A stretch of 64,000 nucleotides of DNA from Erysipelotrichaceae bacterium. Lineage in GTDB: Bacteria > Bacillota_I > Bacilli_A > Erysipelotrichales > Erysipelotrichaceae. Of the stretch, positions 21,161-29,264 are shown one piece after another; the stretch's first letter is position 1, and every line of letters starts with the position of its first letter. A model generated the notes under the pieces. It saw only the letters and a program-made list of their open reading frames with translations, was not told where the DNA came from and did no database searches. The DNA lies in assembly GCA_017405785.1 (NCBI GenBank), contig JAFQZR010000027.1:62001-126000 (forward strand). The letters run 5' to 3'. A program made the position numbers and the translations under genes.

Positions 21161-22248
21161 CATTCTCTGTCACTGGCGTCTACTTTGGTTCCGCCAAGTT
21201 CTTCCCAGATCTCATAGTATTTGGCCAGGATCTCTTCCCTGTTTTTGATCATGGCTTCAACGTCCAGTTCTTTCATGTTGAGTTCAGAAAGATCCGGAAC
21301 AATGCCACTGGTAGTTACTCTGGTGTTGGTAGCACGGCAGCCCTTCAGCAGTTTTACTCTCTCTTCGCCGTATTCCTTGGAAAGCAGATAATCGATGACC
21401 TTGCCGGCCAGTTCCCTGTTCTTGCAATTCTTAACCATGGCTGCCGCATAAGCCATCCGGGTATTGCCCTCTTCCGGATAAACGACATCCACGTCGATCA
21501 TGCGGCTGGCCTGTCTCTGTACACAGACAGATTCATACGACAGACCGACTGCATATTCACCGCTGTCAATCAGGGCGGTGACATCGCTGCCGCGGGAAGT
21601 AAAGACCCCATCCATGTTCTTAAGCAGGTTTCTGACATACAGCCAGCCATTGCTGGAGGCGGAAATGTCACCGTCACCGTATATTGCCAGAATGCTGGTG
21701 AGCTGACGGTACCCGCTGTATGTAGTAGCCGGATCAGCGCTGAGGATCAGACCGGTCAGCTGCGGATGAAGTAACGTTGTATAACCCTTTATGTCACTGA
21801 GAACGAAGCCTACCTTGGCCAGTTCAACCTTGTTAACCAGGAAGCTGAGCACCTGGAATGTATAATACTGGTAATAATGATCTTCATCGATGACTGACTG
21901 CTCTTCAATGCGGTAAGGAGTATACTGCTCAAAAAGATGATTGTAAATGCCGCCGTCTGACTGCGTTAATCCTCCCATCAGAACGTCACATTGCGGATCA
22001 TCTTTCTCGGCTTCCAGTCTCTCAATGGACTCGGCCAGAGATTCATAGACCCAGTTGATCGTAACTTCCGGATAAAGTTCATGGAACTTCGCGGTAAACA
22101 GCTGCTGTTCAGCTTCGGAGTGCGATGTGTATATCGTTACTTCTCCGGTAATTACCGAAGGTTCCGGTTCAGCATTGCTCTGTCGGCAGCCGCACAGAAA
22201 ACAGACACATAACAACGCTGACATCAATAATACTACTGTTTTTTTCAT
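21160..22248 (-). CDS. ABC-type extracellular solute-binding lipoprotein (orphan)
   Basis: A 362-residue secreted lipoprotein: positively charged start, hydrophobic core and a lipobox ending LCGC (Cys21), so it is anchored outside the membrane. After the linker, GEVTIYTSHSEAEQQLFTAKF matches the family-1 solute-binding fold used for Fe3+, 2-aminoethylphosphonate or thiosulfate-type substrates. TTYSGYRQLTSI and YAAAMVKNCKN-ELA are also typical of ferric-type binders. No permease or ATPase gene flanks it, unlike most such proteins. The gene is alone, with promoter and terminator on each side. The ligand is not predictable beyond the ferric-like group. Confidence 0.85.
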   Translation of the reverse strand: MKKTVVLLMSALLCVCFLCGCRQSNAEPEPSVITGEVTIYTSHSEAEQQLFTAKFHELYPEVTINWVYESLAESIERLEAEKDDPQCDVLMGGLTQSDGGIYNHLFEQYTPYRIEEQSVIDEDHYYQYYTFQVLSFLVNKVELAKVGFVLSDIKGYTTLLHPQLTGLILSADPATTYSGYRQLTSILAIYGDGDISASSNGWLYVRNLLKNMDGVFTSRGSDVTALIDSGEYAVGLSYESVCVQRQASRMIDVDVVYPEEGNTRMAYAAAMVKNCKNRELAGKVIDYLLSKEYGEERVKLLKGCRATNTRVTTSGIVPDLSELNMKELDVEAMIKNREEILAKYYEIWEELGGTKVDASDRE

Positions 22249-22291
22249 TATTTCCTTCTCCTGTTTTCCGAACTGCCTTCAGTCTAAACAA

Positions 22292-22320
22292 AGTATATGA
22301 GAATTTGTCTTTATTTGCAA
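22292..22320 (-). promoter_or_regulatory. Promoter of solute-binding lipoprotein
   Basis: Minus-strand TTGCAA (22315-22320), 17 bp, TATACT (22292-22297). Confidence 0.7.
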
Positions 22321-22347
22321 CTTTCCTTCCAGGGGGAAATATTCTGT

Positions 22348-22376
22348 TAGACAGTTTTGAAAATATGTTATTATAT
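22348..22376 (+). promoter_or_regulatory. proS promoter
   Basis: TAGACA (22348-22353), 17 bp, TTATAT (22371-22376). The leader is only about 12-15 nt, leaving no room for a T-box. Confidence 0.5.
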
Positions 22377-22394
22377 ATTATTGAGGTATCGTTT

Positions 22395-24080
22395 ATGAAA
22401 CTAAAAAACAGTTATTTCTATACTTTAAGAGAAAATCCGAATGACGAAGAATCCGTCAGCGGTCAGCTGCTGATCAGAGGCGGATATATAAAGAAGAGTT
22501 CTTCCGGTATCTACATGTTTCTGCCTTTAGGCTACCGTGTTCTCAATAACATTGAAAACATCGTCCGTGAGGAAATGGAAAAGGCCGGCTGCCAGGAGCT
22601 GTTAATGCCTTGCCTGCTGCCGGAGGATTATTACATTTCCAGCGGCAGAAGAGACAACTTCGGTTCCAGCATGTTCGCTCTGAAGGACAGATTCAACAAG
22701 ACCATGGTCCTGGGCCCTACTCATGAAGAGCTGTTCGCCGTAGCAGCCAGCATGAAGATCCGTTCCTACAAGGATCTGCCTTTTTCCCTGTATCAGATGC
22801 AGACCAAGTTCAGAGATGAACCGAGACCTCGTTTCGGTCTGATCAGAGTCAGAGAATTCATCATGAAGGATGCCTATACATTTGACCTGGATCTGGACGG
22901 TCTGGATGTTTCCTACGGAAAGATCTTCCAGGCTTATAAGAATGTCTTTGACCGCCTTAACCTTGACTATAAGATCGTCAAGGCTGATACCGGCGTCATG
23001 GGCGGCTTGCTTTCTGAAGAATTTCAGGCTGTTGCCCCTATCGGCGAAGATACTCTGGTATTGTGTGACAGCTGCAGTTATTCCAGCAACCTGGAAGTCA
23101 GCACTCATCTCTATCAGGATGACAGTGAAGAAGAAAAGACAATGGAACTGGTTGCCACCCCTGGTGCTTCCTCAATTGCCGATGTCGCTGCCTATCTGAA
23201 GACAGATATCAAAAAGACCGTTAAGGCCCTGCTGATGAACGTTGACGGCAAGCTTACCATCTTCTTCATAAGAGGCGACCGCGACCTCAATGAAACCAAG
23301 GCTCTCAAGCTGACCGGCGGCAGAGAACTGAACTTTGCCAATGATGAGCTTATCGCTACCTCCAATGCGGTGGCCGGCTATACAGGACCGATTGATCTGG
23401 AAAACTGCAATGTAATTCTCGATGAGGAAGTCCTGCATATGAAGAACTTCATCGTCGGTGCCAACAAGGAAGGATTCCACTACATAAACGCCAACGTCAG
23501 CGATCTGAAATACGATGTCGTCGGTGATGTCTCCAATGTTGTCGAAGGCGACATCTGCCCTGTCTGCGGCGGCAGGATCCACTTCAAAAAAGGCATCGAA
23601 GTTGGTAACACCTTCAAGCTGGGAACCAAGTATTCCCAGGCCATGAATCTGTATTACCAGGATTCCAGCGGCACTCAGCAGCCGGTAGTCATGGGCTCCT
23701 ACGGTATCGGCATCGGCCGTACCATGGCGGCTCTGGTTGAACAGAATCACGATGACAACGGCATCATCTGGCCGGTAAATGTCGCACCTTATAAAGCAGG
23801 TATTGTTGTGATCAAGGCGGCTGATGAAGAACAGATGGCACTGGCACAGAAGCTCTATGACCAGCTGATGGATGCAGGCATTGAACCGATTCTTGATGAC
23901 CGCGATGAAAGACCAGGCGTCAAGTTCAAGGACATGGAACTGCTGGGCATTCCGATGCGTATTACCGTCGGCAAGATGGCCGGTGAAAACAAGGTTGAAT
24001 TCCGCAGACGCACAGACAGTGAGAACACTGTTATGACTGCTGAAGAAGCAATTGAAACCGTTAAGGAACTCTGCAAATAG
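22395..24080 (+). CDS. proS: Prolyl-tRNA synthetase (bacterial type with editing insertion)
   Basis: Charges tRNA-Pro. The 561 residues from 22395 begin MKLKNSYFYTLRENP, the usual ProS N-terminus, and TGAGG lies 9 nt upstream; the longer frame to 22305 reads through the promoter. Class II motifs are present: GLIRVREFIMKDAYTF (motif 2 region) and VMGSYGIGIGRTMAALVEQ (motif 3 region). Between them, about residues 230-400, lies the YbaK-like editing insertion that clears Ala-tRNA-Pro, marking the bacterial-type enzyme. The anticodon-binding domain closes the protein. The 3' end of the gene itself forms the terminator hairpin. Confidence 0.97.
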   Translation: MKLKNSYFYTLRENPNDEESVSGQLLIRGGYIKKSSSGIYMFLPLGYRVLNNIENIVREEMEKAGCQELLMPCLLPEDYYISSGRRDNFGSSMFALKDRFNKTMVLGPTHEELFAVAASMKIRSYKDLPFSLYQMQTKFRDEPRPRFGLIRVREFIMKDAYTFDLDLDGLDVSYGKIFQAYKNVFDRLNLDYKIVKADTGVMGGLLSEEFQAVAPIGEDTLVLCDSCSYSSNLEVSTHLYQDDSEEEKTMELVATPGASSIADVAAYLKTDIKKTVKALLMNVDGKLTIFFIRGDRDLNETKALKLTGGRELNFANDELIATSNAVAGYTGPIDLENCNVILDEEVLHMKNFIVGANKEGFHYINANVSDLKYDVVGDVSNVVEGDICPVCGGRIHFKKGIEVGNTFKLGTKYSQAMNLYYQDSSGTQQPVVMGSYGIGIGRTMAALVEQNHDDNGIIWPVNVAPYKAGIVVIKAADEEQMALAQKLYDQLMDAGIEPILDDRDERPGVKFKDMELLGIPMRITVGKMAGENKVEFRRRTDSENTVMTAEEAIETVKELCK

Positions 24081-24093
24081 AGTTCCTTTTTTT
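24065..24093 (+). terminator. proS terminator
   Basis: Stem GGAACTCT/AGAGTTCC around GCAAAT, then seven T. The stop codon lies within the hairpin. Confidence 0.92.
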
Positions 24094-24121
24094 CACATAT
24101 GCAATATTGGCTTTAAAAAGA

Positions 24122-24150
24122 TGTATTTTTCGCTTTTATTATGATAAAAT
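24122..24150 (+). promoter_or_regulatory. fba promoter
   Basis: TGTATT (weak -35), 17 bp, TAAAAT (24145-24150) with TG extended -10. Confidence 0.5.
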
Positions 24151-24182
24151 AATGAATGAAATATAGGAAGGAAAAAAATATT

Positions 24183-25148
24183 ATGCCATTAGTAACATCA
24201 ACAGAAATGTTTAAAAAGGCTTATGAGGGCGGATACGCTATCGGTGCTTTCAATGTTAACAACATGGAAATCATTCAGGGTATTACCGAAGCAGCCAAGG
24301 AATGCAACTCACCTATCATCTTACAGGTTTCAAAGGGTGCCAGAGCTTATGCTAACCGTACTTATCTGGTTAAGTTAGTAGAAGCAGCCATTATCGAAAC
24401 AGGCTTACCAATCGTTCTGCACCTGGACCATGGTGACACATTTGAAACATGCAAGTCCTGCATTGACGACGGCTTTACTTCTGTCATGATCGATGCTTCC
24501 AGCAAGCCATTTGAGGAAAACATCGAAATCACCAGAAAAGTTGTTGAATATGCACATGCACACGGTGTTGTTGTAGAAGCTGAATTAGGCACATTAGCCG
24601 GTGTTGAAGATGAAGTAAGTGTATCAGACGAAGATTCATCATACACAAGACCTGAAGACGTAGAAGAATTCGTCAGAAGAACAGGCTGTGACTCACTGGC
24701 CATCGCCATCGGCACAAGCCACGGTGCTTACAAGTTCAAACCAGAACAGTGCACACGTAACGAAGAAGGTATCTTAGTACCACCACCATTACGTTTCGAC
24801 ATTCTTGAAGAAGTTTCCAAGAGACTGCCGGGCTTCCCAATCGTATTACACGGTTCAAGCTCAGTACCTCAGGAATATGTCAAGATGATCAACGAAAACG
24901 GCGGCAACATGCCGGATGCAGTCGGCGTTCCTGAAGAACAGTTACGCAAGGCCGCTTCAATGGCTGTCTGCAAGATCAACATTGACTCAGACTTACGTCT
25001 GGCCATGACTGGTACAATCCGTAAGTACTTCAATGACAACCCTTCACACTTCGACCCTCGTCAGTATCTGAAACCGGCTAGAGCCAACATCAAGGAATTA
25101 GTAAAGCATAAGATCATTGATGTTCTGGGCTCAAACGATAAGATTTAA
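24183..25148 (+). CDS. fba: Fructose-bisphosphate aldolase, class II
   Basis: Zinc-dependent cleavage of fructose-1,6-bisphosphate in glycolysis. The 321-residue protein has LHLDHGDTFE (Asp82, and zinc ligand His83), the ELGTLAGVEDEV loop, and VLHGSSSVP with another zinc ligand. The start at 24183 (MPLVTSTEMF) is the family N-terminus with AAGGA 10 nt upstream; the longer frame to 24156 lies in the leader. Codon use differs from the neighbours: TTA, CCA, ACA and GTA are clearly commoner than in proS, as expected of a very highly expressed gene with its own codon set. Monocistronic, with promoter and strong terminator. Confidence 0.97.
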   Translation: MPLVTSTEMFKKAYEGGYAIGAFNVNNMEIIQGITEAAKECNSPIILQVSKGARAYANRTYLVKLVEAAIIETGLPIVLHLDHGDTFETCKSCIDDGFTSVMIDASSKPFEENIEITRKVVEYAHAHGVVVEAELGTLAGVEDEVSVSDEDSSYTRPEDVEEFVRRTGCDSLAIAIGTSHGAYKFKPEQCTRNEEGILVPPPLRFDILEEVSKRLPGFPIVLHGSSSVPQEYVKMINENGGNMPDAVGVPEEQLRKAASMAVCKINIDSDLRLAMTGTIRKYFNDNPSHFDPRQYLKPARANIKELVKHKIIDVLGSNDKI

Positions 25149-25165
25149 TTTCTTACCAATTTCGT

Positions 25166-25198
25166 AAAAAGGGATTCCATCACGGAATCTCTTTTTTC
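25166..25198 (+). terminator. fba terminator
   Basis: AGGGATTCC/GGAATCTCT stem with ATCAC loop, flanked by A5 and T6. Confidence 0.9.
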
Positions 25199-25204
25199 AT
25201 GCCG

Positions 25205-25231
25205 AAAAGAAAACGGATTATTCAATCCGTT
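25205..25231 (-). terminator. Terminator of M24 peptidase gene
   Basis: Eight-bp stem AACGGATT/AATCCGTT with a 4-nt loop; the minus strand continues TTCTTTT. Confidence 0.85.
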
Positions 25232-25235
25232 ATTT

Positions 25236-26300
25236 CTAGATTATCTTAAGATCCTTGCTGACATGATTGAGGACTTCACAGCCGTCTTCGGTAACCAGAA
25301 CCAGATCCTCAATTCTCACTCCGAATTTGCCAGGCAGATATATGCCCGGTTCAATTGAGAAGATCATGCCCTGTACGCAGACATTGTCGTTGAATGATGA
25401 TACATCCCCTTGCTCATGAACCGTTCTGCCGATGAAGTGGCCAAGACGGTGAGTAAAGTATTCGCCATATCCGGCATCACTGATTATTCCTCTGGCTGCC
25501 TTATCCAGATCGGAAAGCTTTACTCCCGGTCTGATCAGACTTTCAGCATATTCATTGGCCTTTTTTACGATGTAATAGACCTTTTCCTGCTCTTCACTGA
25601 CCGACTTGTTGAAGAATGTTCTGGTCATGTCGGAACAGTAACCCTTCCGGATACAGCCCATGTCGATCAGTACCATCTCTCCTTCATGCAGTGTATAGTC
25701 GGAAGTAGCATGATGGGGATCAGCCGCATTGGCTCCAAATGATACATCAGTACCGAAACTGTTGCCGTCAGCTCCAAGCTTCAGATATTCCCGGTCAACA
25801 AAGGCTGCCACCTGTTTTTCAGTCATTCCCGTCCTTACATAAGCCATGGCTCTGGTGATAACTTCATCGTTTATCCTGGAAGCATTCCTCATCAGTTCGA
25901 TTTCCCGGGCATCCTTGATGGCTCTGACATCATCAATGCAGTCACTGGCCAGTAAAACCTTTATCTTAGAGTTCCTCTCAAGCAACGGAATCAGGAACTT
26001 TGCCGGCCATTCCTTGTCAATTCCCAGCGGTAAATCAGGGTCAATTCTGTTATTTATTTCGGAAATGATATCTTCACCGTCGTTATACCAGACAACATCA
26101 AAGTCAGTGTGCCGTCCGAAAAGCCTGTTGAAGAAGAATGTATGCTTTCCGTCTTTTTTCAGTAACAATGCATACAGTCTTTCTCCTGGATAGATCTTTA
26201 TGTCCGTAAGATAGCAGATGGAGTTGATGTCAGATACGATCATCTGACTCAGACCTCTTTCCCGCATCTTTTCAATTACTCTGTCAATTCTGTTATTCAT
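25236..26300 (-). CDS. M24 family Xaa-Pro peptidase
   Basis: Cytoplasmic dimetal peptidase that removes an N-terminal residue before proline. The 354-residue protein has a creatinase-like N-terminal domain and a pita-bread C-terminal domain with all five metal ligands: the two aspartates in [19 protein letters not shown], the histidine in HRLGHFIG, and the glutamates in FSIEPGIY and VRIEDLVLV. The start at 26300 (MNNRID) overlaps the end of coaD by 8 bp; no strong ribosome site is present, suggesting coupling. PepQ (prolidase) or PepP (aminopeptidase P) activity cannot be separated from sequence alone. Confidence 0.9.
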   Translation of the reverse strand: MNNRIDRVIEKMRERGLSQMIVSDINSICYLTDIKIYPGERLYALLLKKDGKHTFFFNRLFGRHTDFDVVWYNDGEDIISEINNRIDPDLPLGIDKEWPAKFLIPLLERNSKIKVLLASDCIDDVRAIKDAREIELMRNASRINDEVITRAMAYVRTGMTEKQVAAFVDREYLKLGADGNSFGTDVSFGANAADPHHATSDYTLHEGEMVLIDMGCIRKGYCSDMTRTFFNKSVSEEQEKVYYIVKKANEYAESLIRPGVKLSDLDKAARGIISDAGYGEYFTHRLGHFIGRTVHEQGDVSSFNDNVCVQGMIFSIEPGIYLPGKFGVRIEDLVLVTEDGCEVLNHVSKDLKII

Positions 26301-26781
26301 AATGATACCCGTATTTTTCTTCCATTTTCTCTCTGACATAATCAGGAACAAAGGAGCTGATATCGCCCTTGCACTTGGCTATGCTCTTGGCAGTGGAACT
26401 TGAAAGGAATGAATATTCCGGCTTGGCTACCAGGAAAACTGTATGAACATCTTCAGCCAGTACCATATTGGCTGTTGCCAGCTGCATTTCATATTCATAG
26501 TCGGTAACAGCTCTGATGCCTCTGATCAGGATGTTGGCTCCCAGCTTGCGGGCCATGTCAACTGTCAGACCATCCCCGGCCATGACGGTGACATTGTCAT
26601 ACTTCTTTATCACGTTCTGAACCATATCCAGTCTTTCCTCCACGGTAAAAGTACCGGTTTTCTCATCGTTGTACATGATCAGTACTATGACTTCATCAAA
26701 TACCTCGGCAGCTCTGTCGATAATGTCCAGATGGCCATAGGTAATGGGATCAAATGATCCCGGATATACTGCTCTCTGCAT
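26293..26781 (-). CDS. coaD: Phosphopantetheine adenylyltransferase
   Basis: Fourth step of coenzyme A synthesis. The 162-residue protein begins MQRAVYPGSFDPITYGHLDII, cut by the GxFDPxxxGH nucleotidyltransferase motif, and has ILIRGIRAVTDYEYE and the SSSTAKSIAK loop in the ISSTxxR-type position. The start at 26781 has AGGAAGGA 8 nt upstream and matches the family length; the longer frame overlaps rsmD. The rsmD-coaD pair is conserved across Bacillota. The last enzyme of this pathway, CoaE, is also in the window, fused to MutM at 51486. Confidence 0.97.
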   Translation of the reverse strand: MQRAVYPGSFDPITYGHLDIIDRAAEVFDEVIVLIMYNDEKTGTFTVEERLDMVQNVIKKYDNVTVMAGDGLTVDMARKLGANILIRGIRAVTDYEYEMQLATANMVLAEDVHTVFLVAKPEYSFLSSSTAKSIAKCKGDISSFVPDYVREKMEEKYGYHYE

Positions 26782-26782
26782 A

Positions 26783-27334
26783 TCAGTGTTCCTTCCTAAC
26801 ATATGTAATGCGGTTTTTTCCATATACCGCGGTTTTTTCAACATAATACGGTTTTTCAACTGAAACTTCATCGGTTTTTACGGTTTCAACTATCATGATT
26901 CCGTCATCTTTCAAAAGTCTGTTTTCAATGATCAGTTTCATGGCTTCCTTTTCGATGCCGTGTTCAAACGGCGGATCAAGATAGATCATGTCAAACTGCA
27001 CTCCCTGCCCTGCCAGTTTGCGGGTCAGGGCACTGTAGCCCATGTTGTATACATGAGTCTGCTGCTGCACACCGAGATCAGCGATGTTTTCCCTGATGAC
27101 TCTGACGGCGTCTCGTGAAATGTCGCATAGATATGCTTCATCAAAGCCGCGGGATATGGCCTCTAAGGAAACAGCTCCGCTGCCGGCAAACAGATCAAGG
27201 ATGATACCTCCGTCAAAATACGGCCCTAAACGCCCGAAAACAGCTTCCCTGACGCGATCTTCAGTCGGGCGGGTATTATTGCCTGTCAGTGTTTTCAGCC
27301 TTCTGGAGCCGTATTTACCACTTATTATTCTCAT
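26783..27334 (-). CDS. rsmD: 16S rRNA (guanine-966 N2)-methyltransferase
   Basis: Methylates G966 of 16S rRNA using S-adenosylmethionine. The 183-residue protein shows the N-terminal MRIISGKYGSRRL and TRPTEDRVREAVF, SAM motif I DLFAGSGAVSLEAISRG and the catalytic YLDPPF. The stop is 1-2 bp from the coaD start and the gene starts inside the end of ftsW (20-bp overlap), forming a tight ftsW-rsmD-coaD-M24 unit. Confidence 0.95.
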   Translation of the reverse strand: MRIISGKYGSRRLKTLTGNNTRPTEDRVREAVFGRLGPYFDGGIILDLFAGSGAVSLEAISRGFDEAYLCDISRDAVRVIRENIADLGVQQQTHVYNMGYSALTRKLAGQGVQFDMIYLDPPFEHGIEKEAMKLIIENRLLKDDGIMIVETVKTDEVSVEKPYYVEKTAVYGKNRITYVRKEH

Positions 27335-28559
27335 CTCTCATCCTTGCATTGTATTTTCTGATGACATTCTGAGAGATTCCCAGAATAGCCATTGTACAGA
27401 TCATTGAGGTTCCGCCTCTGGATATCAGCAGCAGAGGAACGCCTGTCAGAGGTATGAAGGCGGTAACACCGCCGATGTTCAGAAACATATGAATGAACAG
27501 ATATGAGAATGTACCGATCAGTAAGACCTTTTCCTTTTCGGTCTTGACCTTAAGTGCATATCTGATAAGGATCACATATATGATGAAATAAGGGACAAAG
27601 ACACACGCCACGCCTATTAAACCCAGTTCCTCAACGATAACCGGGAAAATGTAGTCGGCACTGGCACTGGCCAGATAGCCGAACTTCTGAATGGAGTTGC
27701 CCAAACCGACACCCGTAATGTTACCGCGGGACATGCCTAACAGTGAGTTCAGCAGCTCCTGGCTGTAGCCGAAACGGTCCCACAGCGGATTTCCTGCGGA
27801 CAGGAAACGGTAAAACTGATAGGCAACCTTGTTGAAGATCTTGCCGATAAAGCGGTTTTCCGACATGAACTGTGTCGTAGCATCAGAAGTCAGGAATTCA
27901 CGGAATTCTTCTGACATCAGTAAAACAGTACCGATAACTATCAGTATGACGGCAATAATGATAAATATCTGCCATTTCTTATAAAGCTTGTTGTTGGGAA
28001 TCAGGAAACAGATGCCGCCGATGCCCATGAAGGCAAAGCCGGAACCAAAGTCTGACTCATAAACGATGATAAGGAAACCAAAGATGATCAGAACAGCCAA
28101 TGGATAGAATACCAATGTGCTGGCTTTCTTGACATTGGTCGCTCTTTTGTCACACATGAATACGGCAATGGTTAAGACGATGAATACCTTGGCAATTTCA
28201 CTTGGCTGGAATGAAAGAGGTCCCAGCGAAATCCAGGCATAGGCACCGCCAATGTTACCGAACACCCTGGTTACCAGCAACAGGAATCCTACTGCCATCA
28301 GTTCCAGCACGATTCTCTTGGATACCTGTTCCAGGTTGAACATCATGATCATATAGAAGTAGGTTGCCAGACCGAGCGCCACATAAATGAGCTGTCTTAT
28401 AGATGTTGAAACAACTACCCGGGTAGCATTGGAACGCGATGTTATTGACGCGGAAGCGATCATGACCGTTCCAAAAAGAACCAGGAAAATGATGCACAGT
28501 GTCATCAGTACATCCGTTTCCATTTTTCTTCTGACTTTTCTTACCGGTGTTTCGCTCAT
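27315..28559 (-). CDS. ftsW: SEDS-family peptidoglycan polymerase, FtsW type
   Basis: A 414-residue polytopic membrane protein of about ten spans that polymerises lipid II together with a class B PBP. SEDS signatures are visible: SLGPLSFQPSEIAK, GVGLGNSIQKFGYLASASAD, FPVIVEELGLIG, and GGVTAFIPLTGVPLLLISRGG near the end. The gene context (rsmD and coaD after it) resembles the region around ftsW in Bacillus, which favours FtsW over RodA or SpoVE, but these are hard to tell apart from sequence. AAGGG lies 8 nt before the ATG. Confidence 0.85.
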   Translation of the reverse strand: MSETPVRKVRRKMETDVLMTLCIIFLVLFGTVMIASASITSRSNATRVVVSTSIRQLIYVALGLATYFYMIMMFNLEQVSKRIVLELMAVGFLLLVTRVFGNIGGAYAWISLGPLSFQPSEIAKVFIVLTIAVFMCDKRATNVKKASTLVFYPLAVLIIFGFLIIVYESDFGSGFAFMGIGGICFLIPNNKLYKKWQIFIIIAVILIVIGTVLLMSEEFREFLTSDATTQFMSENRFIGKIFNKVAYQFYRFLSAGNPLWDRFGYSQELLNSLLGMSRGNITGVGLGNSIQKFGYLASASADYIFPVIVEELGLIGVACVFVPYFIIYVILIRYALKVKTEKEKVLLIGTFSYLFIHMFLNIGGVTAFIPLTGVPLLLISRGGTSMICTMAILGISQNVIRKYNARMRDENNKW

Positions 28560-28580
28560 CTCAAGTACCCTTTCTGCTAT

Positions 28581-28609
28581 ATTATATCAAAGTCTAAAAC
28601 GAATTGATA
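28581..28609 (-). promoter_or_regulatory. ftsW operon promoter
   Basis: Minus-strand TATCAA (28604-28609), 17 bp, TATAAT (28581-28586) with TG extended -10. The -35 box is the same six bases as the divergent def promoter. Confidence 0.6.
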
Positions 28610-28632
28610 ATTGATTTTGTGTTATGTATAAT
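28604..28632 (+). promoter_or_regulatory. def-rnj promoter
   Basis: TTGATA (28604-28609), 17 bp, TATAAT (28627-28632). A leader of about 65 nt follows, ending in TAGGAGG. Confidence 0.75.
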
Positions 28633-28703
28633 AATTGTAGAAAGTATTTGGACAATAATTTTTATATTGCTCATTTGTTTCTAAGCTAGATTAGGAGGTT
28701 TTT

Positions 28704-29255
28704 ATGCGTATTACAGCAAAAGACATCGTAATGGAACCATCTGAAGTACTTAGACAGAAGGCTGCTGAAGTTGAACTGCCTCTAAGTCGCAAAGACCGCC
28801 AGATACTTCTGGATCTGATAACCTATGTCAGGAATTCCCGTGATGAGGAATACCGTGAAAAATATAATATCAAGGCAAGTGTCGGCATTGCCGCCCCGCA
28901 GATCGGGGTCTCAAAGAAAATGCTGGCCGTATCAATCAAGGATGACGAAGACAGCGTCGAATTCGCTCTGGTCAATCCGAAGATCGTATCCAACTCTACT
29001 CAGAAAGCCTATCTGGAAAACGGTGAAAGCTGTCTGAGTGTTTCTCCTGACGTCGAGGGGATCGTACCGCGTTATGCCAAGGTCACTGTCAGAGCCTACA
29101 ACCTTCTGACAGACCGTGTTGAAAACATCAGACTTACCGGTTATCCGGCTATCGTCATGCAGCACGAGATAGATCATCTGTACGGTCTTCTTTATCATGA
29201 CCATATCAACAAGAAGGATCCGTGGGCTCCGATTCCGGGAGCGATAGTCATTTAA
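28704..29255 (+). CDS. def: Peptide deformylase
   Basis: Metalloenzyme that removes the formyl group from new proteins. The 183-residue protein has the three motifs: VGIAAPQIG (GxGxAAxQ), ESCLSV (EGCLS, with serine for glycine) and QHEIDHLYG (HExxH). Length and the insertion before motif 1 match type 2 deformylases of Bacillota. TAGGAGG precedes the ATG. It is followed after 9 bp by rnj; def and an RNase J gene are also close neighbours in Bacillus subtilis. Confidence 0.96.
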   Translation: MRITAKDIVMEPSEVLRQKAAEVELPLSRKDRQILLDLITYVRNSRDEEYREKYNIKASVGIAAPQIGVSKKMLAVSIKDDEDSVEFALVNPKIVSNSTQKAYLENGESCLSVSPDVEGIVPRYAKVTVRAYNLLTDRVENIRLTGYPAIVMQHEIDHLYGLLYHDHINKKDPWAPIPGAIVI

Positions 29256-29264
29256 GGAGGTACA

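Noticed and set aside
22321-22394. Possible T-box before proS
   Set aside because: The leader from the predicted promoter is far too short and has no GGTGGTACCGCG-type sequence.
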